This document shows, piece after piece, positions 9,017 to 18,380 of a stretch of 58,932 nucleotides of DNA. The stretch covers positions 1 through 58,932 of the forward strand of contig JAGPCT010000018.1 in NCBI GenBank assembly GCA_018057925.1. Reading direction: 5' to 3'. This stretch comes from Saprospiraceae bacterium. Its GTDB lineage: Bacteria > Bacteroidota > Bacteroidia > Chitinophagales > Saprospiraceae. Position 1 is the first letter of the stretch, and every line of letters begins with the position of its first letter. Position numbers and translations under genes: made by a program. Under the pieces are notes generated by a model. It searched no databases and had not been told where the DNA came from. It saw only the letters and a program-made list of their open reading frames with translations.

Positions 9017-9020
9017 CAGA

Positions 9021-9677
9021 ATGACAACGCATACTGAAGAGAATTATCTGAAAGTATTATTTACACTAGCTCAGACTAAGGGCGAGGCTGGAATAAACGA
9101 CATTAGTAAGCTTTTAGACATCAAGATGCCTACTGTAAATAGCATGATGAAACGTCTTGCCGATAAAGGCTATGTCATATACGAAAGTTATAAGCCGCCA
9201 ACACTTACAAAAAAGGGAAAAAAGGAAGCAGCTTTAATTATTCGAAAACATAGACTTACCGAAATGTATCTAGTTGAAAAAATGGGTTTTGGGTGGGAAG
9301 AAGTACATGAAATAGCTGAGCAGATTGAACACATCAAATCCAATGTCTTTTTTGATAAAATGGATGCCTTGTTAGGCTTCCCGACAGTCGATCCCCACGG
9401 TTCGCCCATTCCAGACCCCAGTGGCAAAATCCATCCTATTAATTATCTAAAACTAAGCGAATGTATTCAAGGTGAAAAAGTCATATTTAAAGCTGTAGCC
9501 CCAACATCTGACGAGCTCCTTCGCTTTTTAAACAATCATCTTTTAGTGCTAAATACCATCATTCACATTGAATTTGTTGAGTCCTATGATAAAAGCATGA
9601 CATTATCCTACGGAAACAAAAAAAATAAAATATTCAGTCAATCCGTTTGTGAAAAATTGCTTGTTGAAAAAATATAA
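9021..9677 (+). CDS. DtxR/MntR-family metal-dependent transcriptional regulator
   Basis: A 218-residue cytoplasmic repressor that binds DNA when loaded with Mn(II) or Fe(II). The N-terminal winged helix-turn-helix (about 1-62) opens with the family signature HTEENYLKVLFTL and includes KMPTVNSMMKRLADKGYV. The metal-binding and dimerisation domain (about 65-140) has KHRLTEMYLVEKMGF and HEIAEQIEH, with PHGSPIPDP near 133-141. A FeoA/SH3-like C-terminal domain (about 150-218) follows. No transporter (mntH or feoB) is adjacent, so its targets lie elsewhere. The promoter box almost touches the start codon. Confidence 0.92.
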   Translation: MTTHTEENYLKVLFTLAQTKGEAGINDISKLLDIKMPTVNSMMKRLADKGYVIYESYKPPTLTKKGKKEAALIIRKHRLTEMYLVEKMGFGWEEVHEIAEQIEHIKSNVFFDKMDALLGFPTVDPHGSPIPDPSGKIHPINYLKLSECIQGEKVIFKAVAPTSDELLRFLNNHLLVLNTIIHIEFVESYDKSMTLSYGNKKNKIFSQSVCEKLLVEKI

Positions 9678-9788
9678 TAAGGCGGTTGTAATGCTGAACA
9701 CAATAAAATATCAACAAATTATTGCATCAACCCAACTAATCACATGAAAATTTCGTTAATATACATATTTCACATAATGTAAATCAAA

Positions 9789-10193
9789 ATGAAATATCTC
9801 CTATTCACTAGCATTGTTTTGGCAGTTACTATGTGTCAAAAAGATATTGTGTCCAACGACCAGCTTCCATTAAATACGGAAGTACTTATTCACAATAACA
9901 CGATTCTGTCCAATCAGGAGGAAGGTATCAAGTTAAAAATGAGTGAAGTAGTCAATGATTCTCGGTGCCCCAATCCTTATGATTGTGTATGGGAAGGCGA
10001 TGGCGCTCCTACGTATGAATTTCACGAAAACAATCGAACACATATCTTCAATCTACACACTACACTGACTCCAAAAGACACCACGTTGGGCCCATATAAT
10101 ATCCGTCTAATCAGCCTCCTACCCTATCCAAATGGCACAACACCCATACTGGCAAATCAATACAAGTCCATTGTTATCATCACTAAAAAATAA
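9789..10193 (+). CDS. Small exported protein of unknown function with a DSRCP...CVWEG motif
   Basis: A 134-residue protein with a short N-terminal hydrophobic segment ending in a cysteine (AVTMC), a poor lipobox, so it may be a lipoprotein or periplasmic. The central NDSRCPNPYDCVWEGDG motif (about 56-72) recurs, as I recall it, in small Bacteroidetes envelope proteins, and its two cysteines could form a disulfide. The rest is predicted beta-rich. Function unknown. It stands alone between the metal regulator and the convergent thioesterase gene. Confidence 0.75.
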   Translation: MKYLLFTSIVLAVTMCQKDIVSNDQLPLNTEVLIHNNTILSNQEEGIKLKMSEVVNDSRCPNPYDCVWEGDGAPTYEFHENNRTHIFNLHTTLTPKDTTLGPYNIRLISLLPYPNGTTPILANQYKSIVIITKK

Positions 10194-10292
10194 ACACTTC
10201 CTTTTAGCTGTTTAGACAGTTGTACATAACGTTTTTCCCGATTATACACCCTTTCAGTCTAATTGAGACTATCTAATAACAAAATGCGTGGA

Positions 10293-10823
10293 TTAAGACT
10301 CAAACATATTTTTAAGCTCCGTAGCTTGATTGGGTTTCATTCTACCACTTAGAACCAATCGAAGTTCGCGCCTTTTTATGGCATTTTCATACAACGTCAC
10401 TTCTTCTTGAGTTAATGGCAAAACAGGTGGTACATTTTGCGGTTTTAAGGTACCATCCTCCAACGCAACAAAAGTAAAATAGGCATGGTTACTACGTTTG
10501 GGTTTTTGTCCTTTAAAATCAGCGGTAAAAACTTGAACATGGACTTCTACCGAAGTGTTGAAAGCTCGAGTGACTTGTGCTTCCAAAGTAACGACATCGC
10601 CCATCCGGATTGGATGTGTAAAGGATACGTGATCCACACTTGCTGTAACTACATGTGATTCACAATGCTTTCCGGCGCATATACTCGCGATAATATCCAT
10701 CCATCGCATTAAATTGCCGCCCATAAGATTGCCAAGTGGATTGGTATCATTGGGCATAACAAGTTCTGTCATCGTAGTGCGCGATTCACCCACTTTTTTA
10801 TCTTTCAATACAACTTCTTCCAT
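10293..10823 (-). CDS. Acyl-CoA thioesterase (hot-dog fold, YciA/BFIT type)
   Basis: A 176-residue cytoplasmic hot-dog thioesterase that hydrolyses acyl-CoA to free acid and CoA. The family block MPNDTNPLGNLMGGNLMRWMD (about 23-43) contains the active-site N/D and glycines. It is followed by ASVDHVSFTHPIRMGDVV (about 62-79) and the V-Q-V-F strand before the HAYFTFVAL core. A 25-residue tail (KRRELRLVLSGRM) extends beyond the core. It has its own TAATTTTG box 20 bp upstream. Substrate chain length cannot be read from sequence. Confidence 0.9.
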   Translation of the reverse strand: MEEVVLKDKKVGESRTTMTELVMPNDTNPLGNLMGGNLMRWMDIIASICAGKHCESHVVTASVDHVSFTHPIRMGDVVTLEAQVTRAFNTSVEVHVQVFTADFKGQKPKRSNHAYFTFVALEDGTLKPQNVPPVLPLTQEEVTLYENAIKRRELRLVLSGRMKPNQATELKNMFES

Positions 10824-11188
10824 TTCAACTATTTTGAAACTGCAAAATTACAACATAATTAAAAATCAATATTTTAACAAATCCCGTATTCATTTGGAGA
10901 TAAAATATAATTCAAAAATAAATACCCATTATTAAATACAAACTCCAACTTTTATTTTTTTTCTCTGAAGTTTATTAATTTATTTGATAAAAAGATTTTT
11001 TTTAAGCCTTTATTTACCAAACTAATAGACTTACTATCTATAGTTACCTATCAATCATCTTATAGGAAATAATGGATTACTTGTTTTATGTAAGAAATAT
11101 AACGATGCAGCGACGTCCCACTTCATTCTTCTAAGGCGGAATTTGCATTTGCCTAAGAAGTTTTTCTTAAATAAAGTATAGGTTGCTT
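10824..11188. other. AT-rich intergenic region with one hairpin
   Basis: Holds the thioesterase promoter (TAATTTTG on the minus strand at 10843-10850, with a CAA = TTG 16 bp further upstream). A stem formed by CTTCTAAGGC and GCCTAAGAAG lies near 11129-11161, is followed by TTTTTCTT on the plus strand, and lies downstream of the DUF2147 gene. No gene seen. Confidence 0.5.
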
Positions 11189-11638
11189 TTATTTAATTCT
11201 TGTCCAGACGGAGGTTCGACCGATAATTGATATCCCGATATAACCTCGTATATCCAGGCGATCACCATGTAATTTCATATTACATTTATAAGTAGAACCA
11301 TTTTTAGGGTCATAGACTGTCCCTCCGGAATAACTTCCATCACTATATTTTAAATTATTGAGAATTATCATATCTTTTAAGGGTCTATTCCTCAACTTTG
11401 GGTCTTCATTTTTTGAATCTTTATTGGAGGTGACGCCATCCTTAGCATACATGCTTTTGCTCCATATTAACTTACCATAATATTTATCGCCTGAACGATA
11501 AACACTTATCTTTCCTTCCTTAGTCTCACTAAGCCATGTACCTACAATCTTATCGCCTTGCGATTGTTGTGCTTTTGAGAAAGGACTAATAAAAACCAAT
11601 AAGACAAATAAAAAAAGAAAACGAGTCATGAACAACAA
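11189..11638 (-). CDS. DUF2147 domain-containing secreted protein
   Basis: A 149-residue exported protein. The signal peptide (1-23) ends SKAQ. The remainder is the DUF2147 beta-barrel-like domain, starting GDKIVGTWLSETKEGKISVY and including YGKLIWSKSMYAKDG, LKDMIILNNLKYSDG and a C-terminal LDIRGYIGISIIGRTSVW, all typical of the family. DUF2147 proteins are periplasmic and of unknown biochemical function. Monocistronic by appearance. Confidence 0.88.
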   Translation of the reverse strand: MLFMTRFLFLFVLLVFISPFSKAQQSQGDKIVGTWLSETKEGKISVYRSGDKYYGKLIWSKSMYAKDGVTSNKDSKNEDPKLRNRPLKDMIILNNLKYSDGSYSGGTVYDPKNGSTYKCNMKLHGDRLDIRGYIGISIIGRTSVWTRIK

Positions 11639-11741
11639 AATTTTGAAAAATTACATAAATTTACAATAATTAAAACTATATTTTGTGGAAATTTGTTGTC
11701 ATTAATATTATTACTTTTAACTTTAATTTTAAAACGTAGAT

Positions 11742-12755
11742 ATGACGGGCATAAGCCAAGAAATGATGGATCAATTACCGCTAAGAGGTTATTTAGATAT
11801 TGAAGTCGATCCTACTCTAGATTTAGTTACTGAGATTCAGAAGCTTAAAAAGGAAAAAAATGCAATTATTTTAGCGCACTATTATCAAGAATCAGAAATT
11901 CAGGATGTAGCAGATTATATTGGTGACTCATTAGGTCTTTCACAACAAGCTGCTATTACAGATGCCGAAATGATTGTCTTTGCGGGTGTTCACTTTATGG
12001 CAGAGACAGCCAAAATGCTATCTCCCCATAAAAAAGTAATTTTACCTGATTTGAAAGCCGGTTGCTCGCTTGCAGATTCATGTCCGCCCCATTTATTTAG
12101 ACAGTTTAAAGAGAAATATCCTGACCATGTTGTCGTTTCATATATTAACTGTACCGCTGAATTAAAGACATTGACAGACATCTGTTGTACTTCAACCAAT
12201 GCTGTCGCTATCATTGAAAGTATTCCAAAAGATAAAAATATCATCTTCGCTCCAGACAAAAATTTAGGAGCATACCTGCAAAAGAAAACCGGGAGAGATA
12301 TGGTCTTATGGAATGGCGCTTGTATGGTGCATGAAATATTCTCTAATGAAAAAATAACCAAACTCCTGGAACGTCACCCCGACGCTGTTTTAATCGCACA
12401 TCCTGAATGTGAATCACATATTCTTGACAAAGCTCACTTTATTGGTTCTACATCCGGATTGCTCAACTATACAGCTAATAGTGATGCCAATACATTTATT
12501 GTCGCCACTGAACCCGGTATAATTTATCAAATGCAATTACGCAGTCCTGATAAAACTTTTATCCCTGCTCCTCCGGAAAATAATTGCGCTTGTAATGAAT
12601 GTCCTTATATGAAACTCAATACCATGGAAAAACTTTATACTGCCATGAAATATGAGCTACCGGAAGTAATTTTACCCAAATGGGTTATCGATCAGGGCGT
12701 TGCATCCATTGACCGTATGCTTGAAATTAGTAAAAATGCAGGATTGATAAAATAA
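11742..12755 (+). CDS. nadA: Quinolinate synthase NadA
   Basis: A 337-residue cytoplasmic [4Fe-4S] enzyme that condenses iminoaspartate with dihydroxyacetone phosphate to quinolinate in de novo NAD synthesis. Family markers are AIILAHYYQ (about 40-48), the three cluster cysteine regions ([11 protein letters not shown] about 105-115, HPECESH about 216-222, and [11 protein letters not shown] about 281-291) and the C-terminal PKWVIDQG. Length is normal. nadB and nadC are not adjacent. It is followed 31 bp later by an OmpA-family gene. Confidence 0.95.
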   Translation: MTGISQEMMDQLPLRGYLDIEVDPTLDLVTEIQKLKKEKNAIILAHYYQESEIQDVADYIGDSLGLSQQAAITDAEMIVFAGVHFMAETAKMLSPHKKVILPDLKAGCSLADSCPPHLFRQFKEKYPDHVVVSYINCTAELKTLTDICCTSTNAVAIIESIPKDKNIIFAPDKNLGAYLQKKTGRDMVLWNGACMVHEIFSNEKITKLLERHPDAVLIAHPECESHILDKAHFIGSTSGLLNYTANSDANTFIVATEPGIIYQMQLRSPDKTFIPAPPENNCACNECPYMKLNTMEKLYTAMKYELPEVILPKWVIDQGVASIDRMLEISKNAGLIK

Positions 12756-12786
12756 TCTCATTTAAATTCATCAACACATCATCATT

Positions 12787-13794
12787 ATGAAGAATTTGTT
12801 ATACTTCCTTTCTTTCTTCAGCACAACTTTCATCCTGTTTAGCTGCGTCCCTTATAGGTCACTCGAAGATCAACGCATTAAGACCACCAATGCAGAAAAA
12901 GACAGAGCACGCATGCTTTCCGAATACAATGCCATAAAGTTAAAAGTAGATAGTATTGAAAACAATCAAATTATCCTTAACAAGACCATTGAATATTTAA
13001 AACGGGATACAGCCATGTCCAAGTCCAGCCTACGAACTTATATCGCTATGGACAACGAAAACAAAAAAAGGATGGAACAGCTAAGTCGTACGACAGACCG
13101 AATTTTAGATGCCAATTTGGGTGAAAATGATAGACTTAATGCACAAGTTAAGGTACAAAAAGATGATTTGCAACGTCAAAAAGAAGAATTAGAGAAAAAG
13201 GAAGCAGCATTTGAAGTTGCAAAATCTGACTTCTATAAAGCTCAAAACCAGCTCTCTGACAAAGAAAGTAAAATAAAAGATTTACAATCAGCCCTTGAAA
13301 AGAAAGACGCTGCAGTAAAAGACATTCGAGCAAAAGTTGCCGATGCATTGACAGGTTTTCAATCCTCAGGTCTGACTGTAGCTGAAAAAGACGGTAAGGT
13401 GTATGTCATCCTTCCGGAAGCTTTACTATTCAAATCAGGCAGCAAATCTATTGACAATAAAGGTAAAGATGCACTTAATAGCCTCGCCAACGTATTGCGC
13501 ATGAATCCGGATATCAATATAGCCGTTGAAGGGCATACCGATAATGTCCCCTATCGTCCTAAATCTTCATCTGCTATGGTTGAAGACAATTGGGATTTGA
13601 GCGTTCTTCGTGCAACTTCTGTTGTCAAAATATTGACTTCTGCAGGCGTTTCACCAATCAGAATATCTGCTCAAGGACGAGGTGAATTCATTCCCATTAA
13701 CACCGGAAGTAGTGCCAATGACAGAGCAATCAATCGTCGTACAGAAATCATTCTAACGCCAAAATTAGACCAAATTCTAAAAGCATTAGAATGA
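12787..13794 (+). CDS. OmpA-family lipoprotein with coiled-coil stalk
   Basis: A 335-residue outer-membrane-anchored protein. The N-terminal signal has a lipobox-like FILFSC, so Cys20 is probably lipidated. A long charged coiled coil (about 28-185, rich in K, E, Q and D) forms a stalk. The C-terminal OmpA peptidoglycan-binding domain (about 205-330) shows VEGHTDNVPY, NWDLSVLRATSVVKIL and AQGRGE with NRRTEI, which include the residues that bind diaminopimelate. This links outer membrane to cell wall. It resembles MotB/Pal-like proteins but lacks any transmembrane motor helix. Confidence 0.9.
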   Translation: MKNLLYFLSFFSTTFILFSCVPYRSLEDQRIKTTNAEKDRARMLSEYNAIKLKVDSIENNQIILNKTIEYLKRDTAMSKSSLRTYIAMDNENKKRMEQLSRTTDRILDANLGENDRLNAQVKVQKDDLQRQKEELEKKEAAFEVAKSDFYKAQNQLSDKESKIKDLQSALEKKDAAVKDIRAKVADALTGFQSSGLTVAEKDGKVYVILPEALLFKSGSKSIDNKGKDALNSLANVLRMNPDINIAVEGHTDNVPYRPKSSSAMVEDNWDLSVLRATSVVKILTSAGVSPIRISAQGRGEFIPINTGSSANDRAINRRTEIILTPKLDQILKALE

Positions 13795-13841
13795 TATATA
13801 GAGAAATTAGATTCTAATTCGTCTTTTACTTATCTTATAAA

Positions 13842-14945
13842 TCAAGGTTTATATTTTTCTATCAAGTCCAAATACGGTTGGTGCAAATGGTGTCTAAAAA
13901 TAGCATTTGGATCATCAGGATACTTTAGATTATAAACTTCATCAGGCATCAAGACTATGGTAGTCCCCGTCCTGACATAATCACTTGAATGGACAAGATT
14001 AGGTATTCGAAGACCAGGCAATTGTTTTTTTACCAACGAATACGCTTTTCTGCCAAGGTATTTTTCATATTTTCTTTGTGCTTTACGAGTTGATTTATCC
14101 AACTGATTAAAAATACTTTTCATGACAATATTTGCCGGGAATTTCTGATTTCGAATAGCTTTAGGTGCATTCGCAAAGGGATTCGTTACATTAAAATCAT
14201 GAATAGTTTGGATGGAAATAGGTGTTTCAGGCACCCAATCTTTAGCATTTACAACATTAAAAGCCCATCCACCTCTTGTTTTATCCTCATAATCATAGGC
14301 ATAATATAAGTTTCCGGGCTTTGGCGCTGCACTGCAATAGGTTTTAAATCGGATATCTCTTGGCAATGTTCCATCAATCTGCTTCTGATAAAGATAGGAT
14401 GTGAGTAAGTAAGCTATAGCACCACCCTGACTATGCCCGATTATAAGAATGTCTTTAATTCCTTTCCGGTAACTAATTTCAATCCACGGTAACATCTCAT
14501 TAGAAAGAGACAAAGTGCCAATTAACCACCCCACATGCACCGCAGCACGAGGGTCTTCAGCCAACTTATAGTCAATACTCGTGGAATCATTGAGCCTCAA
14601 ATTGCCCTTGGCCGGCACCATCCCTGCAAAGAAATTTGCAAGCCAACTAATTTGTTTACTCGTTGTGCCCCGAATACTAATAACAGCTTGATTGTCCGAT
14701 TCCCAAAAATCCCACATATTGTCAAGTCCAATAGATTTGGATTGATACAGTTGATGAAACTTTGCCGGTAATGGAAATTTATTGTAATATCCCGAATCGG
14801 CCGTACTTCTGGCTGACACATACATGAGTTCGCGATATTCTGCTTTATCAAATCCCGGTTTTAATTGACTATTTAAAAGAGCAGGACTCCATAAAAAACA
14901 AATACTCCAAAGAACATATATCTTCTTTTTATAATATAAATTCAT
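13842..14945 (-). CDS. Secreted class 3 lipase-like alpha/beta hydrolase
   Basis: A 367-residue exported hydrolase. The signal peptide (about 1-26) ends LLNSQ. The catalytic serine is in IIGHSQGGAIAYLL (about 169-182), the GxSxG nucleophile elbow. Upstream, VISIRGTTSKQISW is the usual lipase_3 oxyanion-loop region. FKTYCSAAPKPGN after the elbow and a later Asp (NAKDWVPETP) and His (HHLHQP) could complete the triad. Likely acts on lipid or other esters outside the inner membrane; true substrate unknown. It has a full promoter (TTTG, 20 bp, TATATTTG) just upstream. Confidence 0.85.
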   Translation of the reverse strand: MNLYYKKKIYVLWSICFLWSPALLNSQLKPGFDKAEYRELMYVSARSTADSGYYNKFPLPAKFHQLYQSKSIGLDNMWDFWESDNQAVISIRGTTSKQISWLANFFAGMVPAKGNLRLNDSTSIDYKLAEDPRAAVHVGWLIGTLSLSNEMLPWIEISYRKGIKDILIIGHSQGGAIAYLLTSYLYQKQIDGTLPRDIRFKTYCSAAPKPGNLYYAYDYEDKTRGGWAFNVVNAKDWVPETPISIQTIHDFNVTNPFANAPKAIRNQKFPANIVMKSIFNQLDKSTRKAQRKYEKYLGRKAYSLVKKQLPGLRIPNLVHSSDYVRTGTTIVLMPDEVYNLKYPDDPNAIFRHHLHQPYLDLIEKYKP

Positions 14946-14963
14946 ACTAATATCTTATTTATT

Positions 14964-14995
14964 CAAATATATACAATTAATCGGATGATGACAAA
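14964..14995 (-). promoter_or_regulatory. Bacteroidetes promoter of the lipase gene
   Basis: On the minus strand, TTTG (14992-14995) and TATATTTG (14964-14971) are separated by 20 bp, the canonical spacing. The -7 box is 18 bp upstream of the ATG at 14945. Confidence 0.7.
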
Positions 14996-15067
14996 TTTGA
15001 AGCGACAAACAAATTTGATTTTTTTATATTTAAATGAATACATCTATCTTAGCGGAAAGTTTTTCAG

Positions 15068-15655
15068 ATGAATATTAGACCATATTTGATGTTAATGTTA
15101 TTATTACCCATTCTGTCATGCTCGAGTTGTAAGGATGATATAGATGGATATGGACCTTTTAAGGATCATTTTCCGGTTGAGTTTAATTTCAAAAGTATTG
15201 ACAATGAAATATCAACCAGAATATATACAAAAGATGGTGTTGATACAGAATTTACTCTTCCTGAAAGAGAAATCGAACTAAATAAACAAATGGAAACGGC
15301 TCAAAAACAGATAACCTATATCAAACTTTTGGGGCCTGACCAATCAGAGATCAAAGGTAAATACTTAGATGGTGTTACAGAAGTAATTTTAGACGCTCCT
15401 TATACCTTATCCGGCTCTCAATATACATTTTCGAAAGACTTAATCACCCAAAAATTAACGTATAATGCTAACCGTATCGAGGATACTCTCACGATGCGGG
15501 GCATCTGCTGCGTCAGATACAATAATGGAGTAAAAAAAGATAGATCGACAACTATTCAAGTTAGTGGCTATACTTTAGCGGATGAAAAAAGTGAAACTCA
15601 GGCCGGAGATACCCTTTATTATAGGGAATTTGACGTTAAATTGGTCAAAAAATAA
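15068..15655 (+). CDS. Lipoprotein of unknown function
   Basis: A 195-residue predicted lipoprotein. The signal sequence ends with LLPILSC (Cys18), a good lipobox, followed by SSCKDD, the acidic stretch after the lipid anchor common in surface-exposed Bacteroidetes lipoproteins. The rest is beta-strand-rich with charged turns. A CC pair (GICCVRYNN, about 147-155) is unusual for an exported protein. No family recognised. It converges with the DUF2207 gene, leaving only 16 bp between the stops. Confidence 0.75.
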   Translation: MNIRPYLMLMLLLPILSCSSCKDDIDGYGPFKDHFPVEFNFKSIDNEISTRIYTKDGVDTEFTLPEREIELNKQMETAQKQITYIKLLGPDQSEIKGKYLDGVTEVILDAPYTLSGSQYTFSKDLITQKLTYNANRIEDTLTMRGICCVRYNNGVKKDRSTTIQVSGYTLADEKSETQAGDTLYYREFDVKLVKK

Positions 15656-15671
15656 TTTTACTTTCTACATA

Positions 15672-17621
15672 CTACCATCCACCGCCGCCACCGCCGCCGC
15701 CGCCGCCACCGGAAAACCCACCACCACTTGACCCGCTTGAGCTGGAGCTTGGTTGTGTAGAAGAAGATGTAATGGAACTTGTCAGGCTGTGGCTCATACT
15801 ATTTGCAAAATTATATGAAAAAGATGATGTTCCGGAATACCATTGATTTTCATATTTGATTGTCCCGTTTTGGATGAGTTTATCAAAGTTTTTACCCCAA
15901 ATTTCATCCACACCTAAAACAAGTGCATACGGTAAATATTTTTCAAAAAGCTCAGGCGTTAAAGATGGCGGATTATTAAATTGAATCAAATGATTTTCCG
16001 CTGCCCCTAAATACATTTTAAAACCTTCTATTTCAGATTGCAATTGTAATACTTCTTTTGACGGACGTCGAATAGCAAAGCTAAAGAAAGACAAGGCAAC
16101 CATTAATATTATAAAAAAAAGTATCAAAATATTATATGCATTTAGGGTTCCATCTATCGGACTCCATAAAAGTATAACTAACCCGGTAACAATGGCTACA
16201 ATAAGCCATATCCACCTTGATTTTCGGTAACCAACCACCAAAACAATAATAAAAAGAACTGTATAAACGGCAAAAGTAAATACAGAACCAATTATTTCAC
16301 CGGAAAGATGGTAATAATGGTCAACCCAAAAGCTGAGACTTAAAAAGAACAAACCCAATACTGCAAAAAAGAGGAATGAAATCTTTTTATGATTGCCCTC
16401 ATTAATCATTTTTAAGTATTTAGTGTCCAAACTGTTTTGAAATGATTTCACTGCTTGCGCTATATTGGCATCGTATTCCCCATCCAAATGAACAGTATTC
16501 CCTTGGTGTGGCAGAAGTGAATTCAATAATGTCGATTCCTCTAAAACCAGATCATTGGTGTCTTCTTTCCGCTTACTAATGGTGTATTCCTCTTTTGAAA
16601 AAAAACCTTTCTTCTTTATTTGAGCTATTTTAACATACTGATTGACAGCTAAATTGACAAGTGAAGCAGCTATGAATGATTTCTTATAGCCACCATTAGA
16701 AATATAGCCAACTCCGGCAGGAGAGAGATTATTAGGTGGTTCAAATCGTGGGACGACAACAGGTGATTGATAATCTATACCTCTTTTATACCATTGATAA
16801 ATCAACAATCCAATAAATAAAAGTCCCACAAAAATCAACCATTGCTTCATTTTCTGAGGCTGAAGCCAATCAGGGATAAAAGGAGGCTTTACAACTCCTT
16901 TAGAAAACCCAACAGCAATGGTCAACCCTTCCTTTGGATTGAGGTTAAATGCCGCCCACTGATAGGAAGATGAAGACAGCCTTTGTGATGTACATTTTTG
17001 CTCTATGCTGCCATATCCACCCGTGTAGCATGCATTCTGGATGATACGAACCCCGGCAGGTAGATTGACAACAGCTGTAACAGTATCGATCGGAAAATCC
17101 CATTCACACCCGGTCGTATTCCAATACAATTCATCATAGTTTTCAAAAAATCCTATTTGACGCTTCGTCTTATACTTTATTGCATACGTATAAATACCTG
17201 GTGTCAGTATAATATTTTCATTTCCAATATATATCAAATAAAACCCATTGGATGTCTCCGTGTGATAATCCTCCACCGCCCCATTCTTTTCTATTGAAAG
17301 TATAGAATAATCAACATCAATATTCTGATTATTGATATTACGATTGTCGGGAAGCATTCTAAAAATACCTCTATTTATCTGATGATTCAATACATTAACA
17401 CGGATTGTCTCTGTGACCAACAAATCGCCCGTAGTGTCAACTTGTATATCAACATGATAATTTAAAATTCGCTCTGTATTATAGTTTATAAACTCTTGAG
17501 AGTAAGAGTTGTTACAAAGCGTGATAAAGCATATTAGCCCTATTAAGCACTTATGCAATAGGCGAAACCTTTTAAAATTTAACTTGTGGAGTTTCCCTTT
17601 CAGCTTCATTTTCAACTTCAT
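15672..17621 (-). CDS. DUF2207 domain-containing membrane protein with glycine-rich tail
   Basis: A 649-residue membrane protein. A signal peptide (to about residue 41, SYSQ) precedes an extracytoplasmic DUF2207 domain (about 48-255, with IRVNVLNHQINRGIFRMLPD and YAIKYKTKRQIGF). Transmembrane helices follow near 263-281, 415-431, 438-458 and 465-510. It ends in a low-complexity tail, SSGSSGGGFSGG plus a run of glycines and a final W, as in the YtjB/RsbX-like TPM-neighbour proteins. It overlaps the end of lemA by 50 bp. LemA-DUF2207 pairs are common in bacteria and the two are probably co-translated. Function unknown, linked in general to envelope or protein-quality roles. The start could be one of several in-frame ATGs at the very beginning. 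Confidence 0.88.
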   Translation of the reverse strand: MKLKMKLKGKLHKLNFKRFRLLHKCLIGLICFITLCNNSYSQEFINYNTERILNYHVDIQVDTTGDLLVTETIRVNVLNHQINRGIFRMLPDNRNINNQNIDVDYSILSIEKNGAVEDYHTETSNGFYLIYIGNENIILTPGIYTYAIKYKTKRQIGFFENYDELYWNTTGCEWDFPIDTVTAVVNLPAGVRIIQNACYTGGYGSIEQKCTSQRLSSSSYQWAAFNLNPKEGLTIAVGFSKGVVKPPFIPDWLQPQKMKQWLIFVGLLFIGLLIYQWYKRGIDYQSPVVVPRFEPPNNLSPAGVGYISNGGYKKSFIAASLVNLAVNQYVKIAQIKKKGFFSKEEYTISKRKEDTNDLVLEESTLLNSLLPHQGNTVHLDGEYDANIAQAVKSFQNSLDTKYLKMINEGNHKKISFLFFAVLGLFFLSLSFWVDHYYHLSGEIIGSVFTFAVYTVLFIIVLVVGYRKSRWIWLIVAIVTGLVILLWSPIDGTLNAYNILILFFIILMVALSFFSFAIRRPSKEVLQLQSEIEGFKMYLGAAENHLIQFNNPPSLTPELFEKYLPYALVLGVDEIWGKNFDKLIQNGTIKYENQWYSGTSSFSYNFANSMSHSLTSSITSSSTQPSSSSSGSSGGGFSGGGGGGGGGGGW

Positions 17622-18126
17622 AATACGTTACAGTATTGAATTTAAAGAAACCCGCAACCACATTGCCCGGAAATGATTCCACCGAAATATTGTAATCCCT
17701 GGCTGTACCATTATAATACCTTCGCGCTTTTTCAATATCACCTTCGAGATTGGATAGTTGTTCCTGTAAATTCTGAAAGTTGACGTTAGCCTTTAAATCC
17801 GGATATTGCTCTGCAACAGCCATCATATTGACTAAGGCTTTGCCCAAACTAGCTTCTGCTGCTTGCTTTTCATCCATATTTCCTGCTGCCATTGCCTTTG
17901 ATCTAGCAAGGGTTACTGCCTCAAACACACCTTTCTCATGTGTAGCGTAACCTTTTACCGTCTCAACTAAATTAGGTATCAAATCATGTCGTTTTTTCAA
18001 GAAAACATCAATACCACTCCACCCTTCTTGCATTAAGTTTTTCTTCTTTATCAACTTGTTATAAATACTGATAAAAAACAATATAATCAAAAAAGGTATT
18101 GCAATAAAAAACAAAATAGTTGTCAT
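17572..18126 (-). CDS. lemA: LemA family protein
   Basis: A 184-residue protein with one N-terminal transmembrane helix (about 3-22) and a long alpha-helical LemA domain. Family hallmarks are NKLIKKKNLMQEGWSGIDV, LKKRHDLIPNLVETVKGYA, LEGDIEKARRYYNG and the C-terminal VESFPGNVVAGFF. It is anchored in the inner membrane; the family role is not settled. It is the first gene of a two-gene unit with the overlapping DUF2207 gene and has a TAACTTTG box 28 bp upstream. Confidence 0.95.
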   Translation of the reverse strand: MTTILFFIAIPFLIILFFISIYNKLIKKKNLMQEGWSGIDVFLKKRHDLIPNLVETVKGYATHEKGVFEAVTLARSKAMAAGNMDEKQAAEASLGKALVNMMAVAEQYPDLKANVNFQNLQEQLSNLEGDIEKARRYYNGTARDYNISVESFPGNVVAGFFKFNTVTYYEVENEAERETPQVKF

Positions 18127-18153
18127 CTTCTAAGTGTTTAAATGGATTGTAAT

Positions 18154-18161
18154 CAAAGTTA
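18154..18161 (-). promoter_or_regulatory. Bacteroidetes -7 box for the lemA operon
   Basis: TAACTTTG on the minus strand matches TAnnTTTG, 28 bp upstream of the lemA ATG. No clear -33 element. Confidence 0.55.
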
Positions 18162-18380
18162 CTAAAAATTTTTAGAAATAATTTTTTTCAGTAAAATAAT
18201 TCTAATGAGCGTAGTATTTACAACAATTATTCTATTATAATTTGCAATAGGTTGTCATCACTCCATTTTCCAAGAAATCATTATATTTATTTTATTTATA
18301 TATATTATCAAGTTATTTATCTATCTTTTACATAAACAAATAAATTTTAATATTTAGCGTGTGTATAACAAATTTCTCTT

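Noticed and set aside
11129-11161. Terminator of the DUF2147 gene
   Set aside because: The T-run follows the stem on the plus strand, while the gene is on the minus strand. It may instead be a decayed repeat arm.
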